Part shown: piece after piece, positions 37,934 through 47,058 of the stretch
Numbering within the stretch: position 1 is the stretch's first letter
Layout of the letters: every line of letters begins with the position of its first letter
DNA from: Maribacter litoralis
Lineage (GTDB): Bacteria; Bacteroidota; Bacteroidia; Flavobacteriales; Flavobacteriaceae
Length of the DNA stretch: 64,000 nt
NCBI RefSeq assembly: GCF_003075045.1
Contig: NZ_QCZD01000004.1
Span: 234,119 to 298,118, forward strand
Direction of reading: 5' to 3'
Translations under genes and position numbers: made by a program
The notes under the pieces: generated by a model
Told to the model about the DNA's origin: nothing
Databases searched by the model: none
The model's input: only the letters and a program-made list of their open reading frames with translations

Positions 37934-39313
37934 TTAGCCCACCAAAGTTTTATTAATCTCTTTCCTTAAAAAATATCCAGTAACTATAGTTGCAAGCACA
38001 TCTGCTATGGGAAAAGAAATCCAAACGCCTAGTTCGCCTAGAAAATTTGGTAGGATCAGTATTAAAGGAATAAAGAAGAACCCTTGTCGGCATAAGGTCA
38101 ATAACAATGCCGGCACAGCTTTACCGATAGCTTGAAAATATGCTGCACCTATAAGCTGAAGTGCAATAATGGGAGTAGCGGCAAACACCCAACGCATAGC
38201 AGACGGTGTGTTTTCTAGAACAAAGGCGTTTGTTTCAATCTCCAATGCGCTCATATCTGGTTTATGGCTCAAAAAGAGTCCGGCAATTTCCGCGGGAAAA
38301 ATCATGAGTCCGGCGAAAACTATGGTTGCCAATATTGCTGCATATTTTATTGCAGTATAAATAGATTCTTTTACCCTATCGAATTTTTCGGCACCGTAAT
38401 TAAAACCGGCAATTGGCAAGAAACCTTGCGTAACACCAAATACCGGAAAAAGCGCAAACATCAACATTCTACCGATAATGGCATATACCGCTACCATAGC
38501 TTCTCCTCCCAAATCGAATAAAATATTATTCATCAACAGGTAAATAACGCTCACTACAGCTTGTCTAGAAAGAGTAACTACGCCAAGTGAGCTTATTTCT
38601 TTTAGAATAGAAAACTTAATTCGTAAATACTTGGACTTTAGCTTTAATTCTGAGTTATTCGATAAGAAAAAATAAACGACATAACAGAAGCACAATAAGT
38701 AACTGATAGTGGTTGCCCATGCAGCACCTTCCATGCCATAATCCATCACATTAATGAACAAATAATCCAAAATTAAATTCCCAATTGACGGTATAATCAT
38801 AGCAATCATAGCAAATTTGGGCTTGCCTTCCGATCGAATAACATTATTGCCCATCATATTGAGACCCAAAAAAGGTACTCCGTACAATACAATGACATAA
38901 TAGATTTTAGCCAACTCAAAAATGGAGCCTTTACCGCCAAATGCAGGTATTAAAGTGTCAACAAAAGTGAGCCCTACGGCTACCATTGAAGTGGTAATCA
39001 AAATGGTAAATGATATCTGATTACCAAATGTTCGCAGTGCTTTTTCCTTATTATTGGCACCTAACGCGCGCGAAATAATACTGGCGCCACCAATACCAAT
39101 AGCCATACCCAAAGCCCCTATAAAAAATGAAATAGGTAGTACAACGTTGATTGCAGCAATGGCAATAGACCCGATCCAATTTCCAACAAAAATAGAATCT
39201 ACCAGCACATTGAGCGACATCACCAATATGCCGATACTAGCTGGTAATGCCTGTTTAATAAGCAAACTTGATATTGATTCCGTTCCTAATTGTTCTGCGG
39301 AAACGTTTGCCAT
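37934..39313 (-). CDS. MATE family efflux transporter
   Basis: 459 residues with about 12 transmembrane helices in two related halves, the length and layout of MATE/NorM-type transporters. The first half has LIKQALPASIGILVMSLNVLVDSIFVGNW-type sequence and GIGGASIISRALGANN; the second repeats the pattern with FPVFGVTQGFLPIAGFNYGA. These Na+/H+-driven pumps export cationic drugs and metabolites. It lies 47 bp downstream of the DUF3050 gene on the same strand, possibly in its transcript. Confidence 0.9.
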   Translation of the reverse strand: MANVSAEQLGTESISSLLIKQALPASIGILVMSLNVLVDSIFVGNWIGSIAIAAINVVLPISFFIGALGMAIGIGGASIISRALGANNKEKALRTFGNQISFTILITTSMVAVGLTFVDTLIPAFGGKGSIFELAKIYYVIVLYGVPFLGLNMMGNNVIRSEGKPKFAMIAMIIPSIGNLILDYLFINVMDYGMEGAAWATTISYLLCFCYVVYFFLSNNSELKLKSKYLRIKFSILKEISSLGVVTLSRQAVVSVIYLLMNNILFDLGGEAMVAVYAIIGRMLMFALFPVFGVTQGFLPIAGFNYGAEKFDRVKESIYTAIKYAAILATIVFAGLMIFPAEIAGLFLSHKPDMSALEIETNAFVLENTPSAMRWVFAATPIIALQLIGAAYFQAIGKAVPALLLTLCRQGFFFIPLILILPNFLGELGVWISFPIADVLATIVTGYFLRKEINKTLVG

Positions 39314-39360
39314 GTGTGTAGTTTATTTGTTGAAATTGATACTCATATAAATTACGATGT

Positions 39361-40134
39361 TTAACCCGATACTTCTGAAGTTTGTCTTATAGATGCTTCA
39401 ATATGGCTCCACAAATTAATGCGTTCTTTCAAAGCTTTTTCTGAACATTCCAATACTTCATGCCACTTAGCTTCACTATCACCACACAGTTCTTGTATCA
39501 TTTTTAAAGCAAGCGGACCGTGTTCATCTCCATCCAATTCAATATGCCTTCTTAGGTAATACTCTAGTTTAGGATATGCATCTTCCCCTGCCTGTTCCAC
39601 AATTTTTAAAAACATATCGGGTATCAAATCTTCTCTACCAAAAGTAAAAGCTGCTGCAATTTTATGTGGTTCTTGTGTTTGTATCGTTTCAAAAGTGAAA
39701 TTCAAAAACGACTTAACGGCATCGTTTAAATCAGCATTTTCAATAGCTGATAATACAGTATCAAGAGAATGTATTCCTTTAAGAAAATCGGTTATTTTAT
39801 TGGTATCGGCACCTACTTCAACCATCGCATCCAAGTACATTTCGTAATGACTTTTTAAAACGCCCAATTCATTGACATCTGTTTCTTCCTCCAAAACGAT
39901 TTCATTAATAAACCGAGCGGTATTTGTATTCTTTACCGGTTTCCACGGTAAAGTGGTACACGTTAGGTTTACTTGCAAGGCCTTTAAAAGTGACATAAAA
40001 TCCCACACGGCATACACATGGTTTTCCATGAATACCTGTATATCAGATACCGATTTCAGCTCCTTATATAGGGCATGATTTCTTAATTCCTCTCTTAACG
40101 GTTGTAATATAATTTCTATTTCTTCGATTTTCAT
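39361..40134 (-). CDS. DUF3050 family protein (heme-oxygenase-like fold, predicted)
   Basis: 257 residues of the DUF3050 family. It is largely helical and carries His/Glu/Asp positions characteristic of heme-oxygenase-like diiron or heme-binding folds: NHALYKEL and FMENHVYAVWDF near the start, EEETDVNE...HYEMYLDAM, and RRHIELDGDEHGPLALKM near the end. DUF3050 proteins belong to the heme-oxygenase-like superfamily, but no activity is proven. It lies 30 bp downstream of ferrochelatase on the same strand, so an iron or heme-related role is plausible. Confidence 0.75.
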   Translation of the reverse strand: MKIEEIEIILQPLREELRNHALYKELKSVSDIQVFMENHVYAVWDFMSLLKALQVNLTCTTLPWKPVKNTNTARFINEIVLEEETDVNELGVLKSHYEMYLDAMVEVGADTNKITDFLKGIHSLDTVLSAIENADLNDAVKSFLNFTFETIQTQEPHKIAAAFTFGREDLIPDMFLKIVEQAGEDAYPKLEYYLRRHIELDGDEHGPLALKMIQELCGDSEAKWHEVLECSEKALKERINLWSHIEASIRQTSEVSG

Positions 40135-40164
40135 AGCGGTGATTTCTAAGATTTAATAGTGTAT

Positions 40165-41208
40165 TTATGTACTTGGCACTACATCCAAGGCATCTGTAGT
40201 TTGCCAATCGTTGACCCATTTTGCCATTACTTTAACCCATGCGTCGCTATCGTTCAAACAAGATATATGCTTGTAATCTTCTCCACCTGCTTCTAAAAAT
40301 TGTTCTTTGCCTTCCATTGCAATTTCCTCTAGAGTTTCAAGGCAATCACTAACAAATGCAGGTGTAATTACAGCCAATTTTTTCTTGCCTTCTTTAGCCA
40401 AACGTTCAAACTCATAATCGGTATAAGGTTTTAGCCATGGGTCACCCGCCAAACGCGATTGAAATGAAGTGCTGACCTGTTCTTCTTTCAACCCTAAATA
40501 TTCCTTTACCATTTTTGTGGTATCATACACTTGATGTCTGTAACACGTGTTATGTGCAACAGAATTCACATTACAGCACGTACCATCAATTTTACAATGG
40601 AAACTGGTTGGGTCGTTCTTACGAATATGACGTTCTGGAATACCATGGTATGAAAATAATACATGGTCATAATCAAAACCTTCTAGTCCGTCCTTAATAC
40701 TTTCAGAAAGTACTTTTATAAACTCTGGATGTTTATAAAAAGCAGGCAATGTCGTTATTTTCATGCCGGGAAAAGAAGCTTTTTGTTCCTCCAGTACCTT
40801 AACCACTACCGTTTCAAAACTAGACATTGCGTAATGTGGGTATAAAGGCACTAAAAGCACATCATCAACACCTTTATTCTTTAACTCTTGCATGGCATTT
40901 TTAATGGTCATGGTTCCATAACGCATACCTAAGGCAACCGGCATTTCGGTCTGTGTTTTCATTTTATTCGTAAAACGCTCGGAGATTACGATTAAAGGAG
41001 AGCCTTCTTCCCACCAAATCTTGGCGTAAGCCTCTGCAGATTTTTTTGGTCTGGTCTGTAAAATAATTCCTCTTACCAATATTGTTCTTAACCATTTAGG
41101 AGCATCAATGACGCGTTCGTCCATTAAAAATTCATCTAAATACGGTTTAACATCCTTTGGTGTTGGGCTATCGGGTGAACCTAAATTAACCAATAATACT
41201 CCTTTCAT
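40165..41208 (-). CDS. hemH: Ferrochelatase
   Basis: 347 residues, full length. It inserts Fe2+ into protoporphyrin IX, the last step of protoheme synthesis. The signature SYHGIPERHI with H188 and the acidic SDCLETLEEIAMEG segment (about 287-300) are in place. Cysteine residues in CKIDGTCCN and CYRHQ (about 205-223) may ligate a [2Fe-2S] cluster as in some bacterial enzymes; this is an inference. A -7 box lies upstream at 41234-41241. The DUF3050 gene follows 30 bp downstream. Confidence 0.95.
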   Translation of the reverse strand: MKGVLLVNLGSPDSPTPKDVKPYLDEFLMDERVIDAPKWLRTILVRGIILQTRPKKSAEAYAKIWWEEGSPLIVISERFTNKMKTQTEMPVALGMRYGTMTIKNAMQELKNKGVDDVLLVPLYPHYAMSSFETVVVKVLEEQKASFPGMKITTLPAFYKHPEFIKVLSESIKDGLEGFDYDHVLFSYHGIPERHIRKNDPTSFHCKIDGTCCNVNSVAHNTCYRHQVYDTTKMVKEYLGLKEEQVSTSFQSRLAGDPWLKPYTDYEFERLAKEGKKKLAVITPAFVSDCLETLEEIAMEGKEQFLEAGGEDYKHISCLNDSDAWVKVMAKWVNDWQTTDALDVVPST

Positions 41209-41233
41209 AGCGTATGTGTTTGTTATTCATTTG

Positions 41234-41241
41234 CAAAAATA
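41234..41241 (-). promoter_or_regulatory. Putative -7 promoter box (TATTTTTG) for hemH
   Basis: On the minus strand TATTTTTG matches TANNTTTG and ends 25 bp before the hemH start. No TTG at 17-23 bp upstream was found, so support is only the -7 box and position. Confidence 0.45.
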
Positions 41242-41385
41242 ACACTTGAACGTAGATACTATTTTAATTTTTGGCAATAGTTTTTCTATACTTCCATAAA
41301 GCAAACCAATTACAGCCCGAATAAGTTTTAAGTGCTGTTTAATTTTAGTAAGTTGTAATTCATAAAGAACTATAATACCTTATAC

Positions 41386-42453
41386 ATGAACACATTATTT
41401 GATACGGTACCCAGAAGTGCACTTTACTTCTTTATAGCATCTACCCTAGGCGTTTTAATAGCTTACTGGATCATATCATATTTCATTAAAAAATATGGCA
41501 AAGACCCCAAATATTTATTACCACGCGGAGCCTTTAAAAAAATTAGCCGTCCTATTTTTTTAATTATCATATCTATTTGGATTCGATCGGAGTCGATACG
41601 AACACTATTACAATTAGAAGATTACGCATATTGGTTTAAAAAGACAAGTACCATTCTTTTTATATTATCTATCACATGGTTATTACTTAATTTATTGAAG
41701 ATTATAAAAACGGTAATCGTTAGTAATTACGACGTACATGTAGAAAATAATCTAAAGGCGCGTAAGATTTATACCCAATTTAATATTCTTGAACGCATTT
41801 TTATTTTCGCTATAGTCATACTGGCTATTGGTGCCATACTCATGAGTTTTGAAAATATAAGGGAACTTGGGGTAAGTATTTTTGCATCTGCCGGTGTCGC
41901 GGGTATCATTATTGGTTTCTCCGCTCAAAAAATGATCGGTACCGTTTTGGCAGGTATTCAAATTGCAATAGCCCAACCTATAAAAATAGATGATGTGGTA
42001 ATTGTTGAAGGAGAATGGGGACGCATAGAGGAAATCACCCTTACATATGTTGTCGTTAAAATATGGGATAAACGAAGATTGATTGTACCCACACCATATT
42101 TTATTGAAAAGCCGTTTCAGAATTGGACCAAGACATCTTCAGATATTCTAGGAACGGTATTTTTATATACCGATTACAATGTACCTTTTGATGCCATTCG
42201 TGAGGAAATGACCAAAATTCTGGAAAATACAGACCTTTGGGATAAAGAAGTTAATGTATTACAAGTAACAGACAGCAAACAAAATTGTGTGGAAATAAGA
42301 GCCTTAATGAGTGCCAAAGACTCGCCAACTTCATGGGATCTTCGAGTTCATGTTCGTGAAAAACTAATAACCTTCTTGCAACAAAATTACCCGGACAGTA
42401 TTCCAAGGAATAGGGTTTTGTTGGAGCAGGAGACTGATATCCATTCTAAATAA
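41386..42453 (+). CDS. Mechanosensitive ion channel (MscS family)
   Basis: 355 residues. Three N-terminal transmembrane helices (about 10-32, 45-75 and 80-110) and then the MscS pore helix (about 157-195, SIFASAGVAGIIIGFSAQKMIGTVL...) with the following beta domain (PIKIDDVVIVEGEWGRIEEI) and a C-terminal alpha/beta domain. It protects against hypo-osmotic shock. The gene is single, followed by a 67-bp spacer before an unrelated AT-rich lipoprotein. Confidence 0.92.
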   Translation: MNTLFDTVPRSALYFFIASTLGVLIAYWIISYFIKKYGKDPKYLLPRGAFKKISRPIFLIIISIWIRSESIRTLLQLEDYAYWFKKTSTILFILSITWLLLNLLKIIKTVIVSNYDVHVENNLKARKIYTQFNILERIFIFAIVILAIGAILMSFENIRELGVSIFASAGVAGIIIGFSAQKMIGTVLAGIQIAIAQPIKIDDVVIVEGEWGRIEEITLTYVVVKIWDKRRLIVPTPYFIEKPFQNWTKTSSDILGTVFLYTDYNVPFDAIREEMTKILENTDLWDKEVNVLQVTDSKQNCVEIRALMSAKDSPTSWDLRVHVREKLITFLQQNYPDSIPRNRVLLEQETDIHSK

Positions 42454-42519
42454 AAAGTATCCCAAATATGGTAAAATATTAACTGTTTATAGTCGTTAAT
42501 TATGTAGTAAATTTATGAA

Positions 42520-43872
42520 ATGAAAGTTTTAAAATTCGTCTATTTAAGTATTATAATATTATTATTAATTAATTGTTCAAAAAACGAAGACACAAAGGAA
42601 CCAATCATACAACCAGAAGTTATTGAAGCAGAAAAACCAGCCTCTCCTATAGAATTTATTGAAGAGGAAATATATTTAACAGTTAATATTGACACAAACA
42701 AAAATACTACTGACAGTGAAGATTGGCTAATTATTCACGATGACAATAACAATTTAGTTGATTATAAATCCTATGAGAGTGGAGACGAAATAACTTTCAG
42801 TGCTTATACCGATTCAATAACATCCTCATTGAGTATAACAAAATTTAGTCAAGTTATAGATTATGTAAATGATTTAAATGATGGGACAAGCCCACAGACC
42901 CGCTCTGAAGTAGGTAAAAGATATGAAATTGCAACAACTAACGGTCTTAAAAAAGGAGATATTTTTAATATCAACTCAAGTGTGTTAAATGAGCCCCAAA
43001 ATCGAACTAAAATTGGCGAGTTCAATTTGACAATAGAAGACATTCCCCAAATTAAAAATTTAAATATCTCAACAAAAAATGGCACCATACCATATGGGTA
43101 TTCAATTTCTGACAATGGCAATGAATTAATAGATTACAGTCAGAAGTTAGTACAATATCAAGGTGAAGAAGAATATTTAATCTCTATACTCGATGGAAAT
43201 AACACTCATAAATATTTCACTTTTTCAAATCTAGAAAATCAAGATTTAATATTAAATTACTCAGAATTCAATTTATTTGACACTTATATTGAATTAGAAG
43301 TGCCAACAGATTCAAATTACCTAATAGATATAGGAGGATTTGATATTGATGAAAATTTAAATTTCTTTGGAGGGTACAAATTGCTAGATATCTCTCTATA
43401 TAGTGATCAAATCGATGCAAATGTAATTTCATTTGGATATCTAAATAAATTTTCAAATTATCGCTCACGCATTATTTTAGAAACATCAAATTACAGATAT
43501 TTAAAAACTCAATTTGGAAGTAAGTTGGATTTTTTAGAATTTCCAGATGACCCAAACTTCGTCATTATAAATGAATCTTCCATCCAAAATTTCGATTTTA
43601 GTACATCAAGCGACTATAAGTCTTATAAAAATACCTGGCGATATGTTGAAGGAAATTACCCATATGGTAATTATGTAATTACTTCATGGAGCGTAGAAAC
43701 TCCTAAAAATAAAATAAAAACCGTGGGAGATATTCCCGTAGAGATATTGGAAAAATTCCCAAATATTAATCTTGACAAAATTGAACCTTATACTACTCAC
43801 TTAAATTTAAGTGAAATAAACTATAATCAAACTTATCCAACATTCGATGGAATAATAATATACCATAACTAA
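42520..43872 (+). CDS. Lipoprotein of unknown function, 450 aa, AT-rich
   Basis: A clear lipobox (IILLLINC, Cys19) marks a lipoprotein. The mature part is beta-rich with no recognised domain, and its codon use is visibly more AT-rich than the neighbours (many AAA, AAT, TTA), as is often seen in recently acquired surface genes. The DUF1460 gene begins directly after its stop (43872/43873), which implies co-transcription. It sits between mscS and DUF1460 and may have been inserted there. Function unknown. Confidence 0.65.
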   Translation: MKVLKFVYLSIIILLLINCSKNEDTKEPIIQPEVIEAEKPASPIEFIEEEIYLTVNIDTNKNTTDSEDWLIIHDDNNNLVDYKSYESGDEITFSAYTDSITSSLSITKFSQVIDYVNDLNDGTSPQTRSEVGKRYEIATTNGLKKGDIFNINSSVLNEPQNRTKIGEFNLTIEDIPQIKNLNISTKNGTIPYGYSISDNGNELIDYSQKLVQYQGEEEYLISILDGNNTHKYFTFSNLENQDLILNYSEFNLFDTYIELEVPTDSNYLIDIGGFDIDENLNFFGGYKLLDISLYSDQIDANVISFGYLNKFSNYRSRIILETSNYRYLKTQFGSKLDFLEFPDDPNFVIINESSIQNFDFSTSSDYKSYKNTWRYVEGNYPYGNYVITSWSVETPKNKIKTVGDIPVEILEKFPNINLDKIEPYTTHLNLSEINYNQTYPTFDGIIIYHN

Positions 43873-44715
43873 ATGCTTTCAAAATATATAATTGCATTAT
43901 TGATTTTTACCAGTCAGAATTTGTTAGCCCAACAAATCACCTGCTCTCCAAAAGACAAAGCTGCAGTTGAAAACAAGCTAGTAGAAATCGATGGAATGTA
44001 TGATGGCAATTTCGGTGAAACTATGGTGATCGTTGGTAAAACGTTTATGCAAACCCCATATGTTGCCAAAACCCTAGAAATTGGTGATACTGAAACTTTG
44101 GTGGTTAATCTACAAGGCTTGGACTGCACCACATTTGTTGAGAACGTGCTTGCTTTTTCCCTCCTACTCCGTCAGCAAGAAATGTCCTTTGACGCTTATT
44201 TAAAAAATCTTGAAATTATACGATATAAAAACGGCGAATTAGTTGGCTACGCTTCTCGTTTACATTACTTTTCTGAATGGATTGCCAACAATGCTGAAAA
44301 AGGGCTTCTTAAAGATATTACCGGTGAAATTGGTGGTACCGAAATCACCAAAAACATAGATTTTATGAGCACCCATAGAGACCTATATCCGTTTTTGACG
44401 GACGATACTAATAACTCAAAAATTAAGGCTTCAGAAAACTATCTGAACAATCAGGCTATTTGTGTACTTGCACAAGATAAGATTGCCGAAAACGAACATT
44501 TAATTCAATCTGGAGACATTATTGCTTTGGCCACTTCTATTAACGGCTTAGATGTCACCCATACGGGAATTGCCACTAGGGAAAAAGATGGTAGAATTCA
44601 TTTACTCCACGCATCTACCGGATCTATGGAAGTAGAGGTATCAAAAAAGCCGCTAGCAGATTATCTTAAGAACATAAAAAGCAATACCGGTATAATGGTG
44701 GCAAGACCATTATAA
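43873..44715 (+). CDS. DUF1460 family protein (NlpC/P60-like amidase fold)
   Basis: 280 residues with a signal peptide (KYIIALLIFTSQNLLAQ). DUF1460 proteins have a papain-like NlpC/P60 fold; the nucleophile Cys85 (GLDCTTFVENVLAF) and the His of DVTHTGIATREKDG, with LLHAST following, are in place. They act as N-acetylmuramoyl-L-alanine-amidase-like or peptidoglycan-peptide-cleaving enzymes in the periplasm. It abuts the preceding lipoprotein and converges 3 bp from the AraC regulator's end. Confidence 0.85.
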   Translation: MLSKYIIALLIFTSQNLLAQQITCSPKDKAAVENKLVEIDGMYDGNFGETMVIVGKTFMQTPYVAKTLEIGDTETLVVNLQGLDCTTFVENVLAFSLLLRQQEMSFDAYLKNLEIIRYKNGELVGYASRLHYFSEWIANNAEKGLLKDITGEIGGTEITKNIDFMSTHRDLYPFLTDDTNNSKIKASENYLNNQAICVLAQDKIAENEHLIQSGDIIALATSINGLDVTHTGIATREKDGRIHLLHASTGSMEVEVSKKPLADYLKNIKSNTGIMVARPL

Positions 44716-44718
44716 AGA

Positions 44719-45609
44719 TTAACTACTTGCTAATGCCAATAAATATTTCTTAGGTGTTGTATTATACTTTTTCTTAAACGCCGCAATAAAATGGCTAGAC
44801 GTACTATACCCTATTCTTAGCCCAATTTCATTGACATTATACTGACCGGTTTCTAAAAGGCGCTTTGCATAATCCATCTTATGATCAAACAAAAAGCTGT
44901 AAACAGAATCACCGTAAATTTGTTTAAATCCTTCTTTTAATCGCTTTAAACTTAATCCCACTTCACTCGAAAGTTCAGCTAAAGTTGGTGGCTCAGCCAT
45001 ATTCGCCAAAATAATTTCTTTGGCTTTCTTTATCTTTTTAACATTCTCTTCATCTGCCAAATACGGGCATTGTTCAATATCTGCATTAGGACTTCTATTA
45101 AAGTACAAGGCTATCAATTCGTAAATCTTACCTTTTACATATAGCGATTTTATAGATGGATGCAGATTATAGTTTACAATCTGACTCAAAATAACAGCAA
45201 TAGATGGTGAAAAAGGTTCTTGTGCATAATACTTTTTCTCCTTGTTATCTGAACTCAGAAACGGAATGTAATCTGCCTCTGCCGTAAATAACGAATGAAA
45301 CTTTCTCAAGGTCATTACCACAGAAACCAATGATGATTTCGGGTTAAGATCTAAATTCAGCGGAAGGTCTAACTGCGTGTTATACAACAATAATGAGTTC
45401 TCTTCCTTAACATCCAAACTATAATTTCCTTGATTAAAATTATAAGTACCACTACCCTTTAAACAGAAGTGAAACTGTATAAATCGTTTATTGATTTCAC
45501 GGTGGTACTGCGTTACCGTATCTTCTTCGTTCTGAAACTTTAGCACGTAAAATCCGTCTTCAATCAGAACTTCTTCGTATGACCCTTGAGCGTTACTTTT
45601 TATGTCCAT
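44719..45609 (-). CDS. AraC family transcriptional regulator, divergent from hemA
   Basis: 296 residues. The N-terminal ~190 residues are a sensor domain of cupin-like type (FHFCLKGSGTYNF), and the C-terminal ~100 residues hold the two AraC helix-turn-helix motifs (TLAELSSEVGLSLKRLKEGF and VNEIGLRIGYSTSSHFIAAFKKKYNTTPKKY). It reads away from hemA with about 190 bp between the two starts, an arrangement that suggests regulation of the hem cluster, perhaps by iron or heme; that is inference. Confidence 0.88.
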   Translation of the reverse strand: MDIKSNAQGSYEEVLIEDGFYVLKFQNEEDTVTQYHREINKRFIQFHFCLKGSGTYNFNQGNYSLDVKEENSLLLYNTQLDLPLNLDLNPKSSLVSVVMTLRKFHSLFTAEADYIPFLSSDNKEKKYYAQEPFSPSIAVILSQIVNYNLHPSIKSLYVKGKIYELIALYFNRSPNADIEQCPYLADEENVKKIKKAKEIILANMAEPPTLAELSSEVGLSLKRLKEGFKQIYGDSVYSFLFDHKMDYAKRLLETGQYNVNEIGLRIGYSTSSHFIAAFKKKYNTTPKKYLLALASS

Positions 45610-45759
45610 TTTCTTAAATCGATTTTTTATCTATTTAGAAAGCATCTAAATAAAATGTTGTCCATTCGCTGAAACCTCCATAAAATTATGGTTAATAAAC
45701 TGATATTTGTCATATTTTGTCCAAAAATTCGGCAGACGACATTAATTGTACCTCTAGCG

Positions 45760-45791
45760 TTGTTTTTATTGAATGTATGCACATATTTTTG
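45760..45791 (+). promoter_or_regulatory. Putative hemA promoter: TTG and TATTTTTG boxes
   Basis: TTG (45760-45762), 21 bp, then TATTTTTG (45784-45791) matches the flavobacterial consensus TTG-N17-23-TANNTTTG. It ends 10 bp before the ATG at 45802. It also lies inside the longer hemA reading frame, arguing for the downstream start. Confidence 0.7.
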
Positions 45792-45801
45792 TACCCGCTT
45801 T

Positions 45802-47058
45802 ATGAAGGACTATCACATTTCTAAACACGACTCCTTTTATACCATCGGACTTAACTACAAAAAGGCCGATGCTGAAGCTCGTGGTAAATTTAGTTTAGAC
45901 GAAGTAGCGGTAAACAAATTACTTGTAGAAGCTAAAAATCAAGGCATTGATGGTTTGCTAGCTACCTCTACCTGTAACCGCACAGAGTTACACGGTTTTG
46001 CAAAACATCCTTTTCAACTCATAAAATTATTATGCGATCATTCTAACGGAACCGTTGAAGCGTTCCAAGAAGTGGCATATGTATATAAAAATAAAGAAGC
46101 TATCAATCACCTATTTCGCGTAGGAACAGGTTTGGACAGTCAAATATTGGGCGACTTTGAAATTATAAGTCAGTTAAAGCAAAGTTTTAAACGCTCAAAA
46201 GAATTGGGCATTGCAAATCCTTTTATAGAACGTCTTTGTAACAGTATCATTCAAGCAAGTAAGCGTATTAAGAACGAAACCGAAATTTCTTCTGGTGCAA
46301 CTTCGGTAGCATTTGCATCTGTTCAATACATTTTGCGAAATGTAGAAAATGTATCTGAAAAGAACATTTTGCTGTTCGGAACTGGAAAAATTGGTCGTAA
46401 TACGTGCGAAAATTTAATTAAGCACACCAAGAATCCACACATTACTTTAATCAATAGAACCAAGGGCAAAGCTGAGCAAATTGCAGGTAAGTTCAATCTA
46501 ATGGTTAAAGATTATGGGGATCTACAATCAGAAATTAGAAAGTCCGATATTTTGGTGGTTGCCACTGGCGCACAAAAACCCACAATTACCAAAGAGCTGA
46601 TCTATACCAATAAACCGTTATTGATTTTAGACCTATCGGTACCTAAGAACGTTGATGCTTCTGTTTCTGAAATGGACAATGTTACGGTAATTCATTTAGA
46701 TCATTTGTCTCAAATGACCGATGAGACTTTAGAGCGTAGAAAGCAATTTATACCAGATGCCGAAGCTATAAACGAAGAGGTAAAACATGATTTTAACCAA
46801 TGGTTAGAAACCAGAAAATTTGCTCCTGTCATTAAGGCTTTAAAGAAGAAATTAAAGACGATAAAGGATGAAGAATTAGACTACCAATCTAAAAAAACGG
46901 TAGATTTCAATCCGCATCAAGCCGATTTGGTAACGAATCGCATCATTCAAAAAATAACCAAACAATTTGCAAATCATCTTAAGGATGACTCGGTAGATTC
47001 CAATTCAAGTTTAGAATTTATCCAAAAAGTATTTCAATTAGAATTGGACGAAAAATGA
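45802..47058 (+). CDS. hemA: Glutamyl-tRNA reductase
   Basis: 418 residues from the ATG at 45802; a promoter inside the possible 38-residue extension makes the upstream start at 45688 unlikely. Active-site Cys58 is in ATSTCNRTEL, followed by the NADPH-binding Rossmann domain (ILLFGTGKIGRNTCENL) and a C-terminal helical dimerisation domain. It makes glutamate-1-semialdehyde from glutamyl-tRNA, the committed step of C5-pathway tetrapyrrole synthesis. It heads a hem operon and overlaps hemCD by 4 bp. Confidence 0.95.
   Translation: MKDYHISKHDSFYTIGLNYKKADAEARGKFSLDEVAVNKLLVEAKNQGIDGLLATSTCNRTELHGFAKHPFQLIKLLCDHSNGTVEAFQEVAYVYKNKEAINHLFRVGTGLDSQILGDFEIISQLKQSFKRSKELGIANPFIERLCNSIIQASKRIKNETEISSGATSVAFASVQYILRNVENVSEKNILLFGTGKIGRNTCENLIKHTKNPHITLINRTKGKAEQIAGKFNLMVKDYGDLQSEIRKSDILVVATGAQKPTITKELIYTNKPLLILDLSVPKNVDASVSEMDNVTVIHLDHLSQMTDETLERRKQFIPDAEAINEEVKHDFNQWLETRKFAPVIKALKKKLKTIKDEELDYQSKKTVDFNPHQADLVTNRIIQKITKQFANHLKDDSVDSNSSLEFIQKVFQLELDEK

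Noticed and set aside
45688..45801. Long N-terminal extension of hemA (38 residues)
   Set aside because: The ATG at 45802 is preceded by a promoter matching TTG-N21-TATTTTTG, and glutamyl-tRNA reductases begin near that Met.
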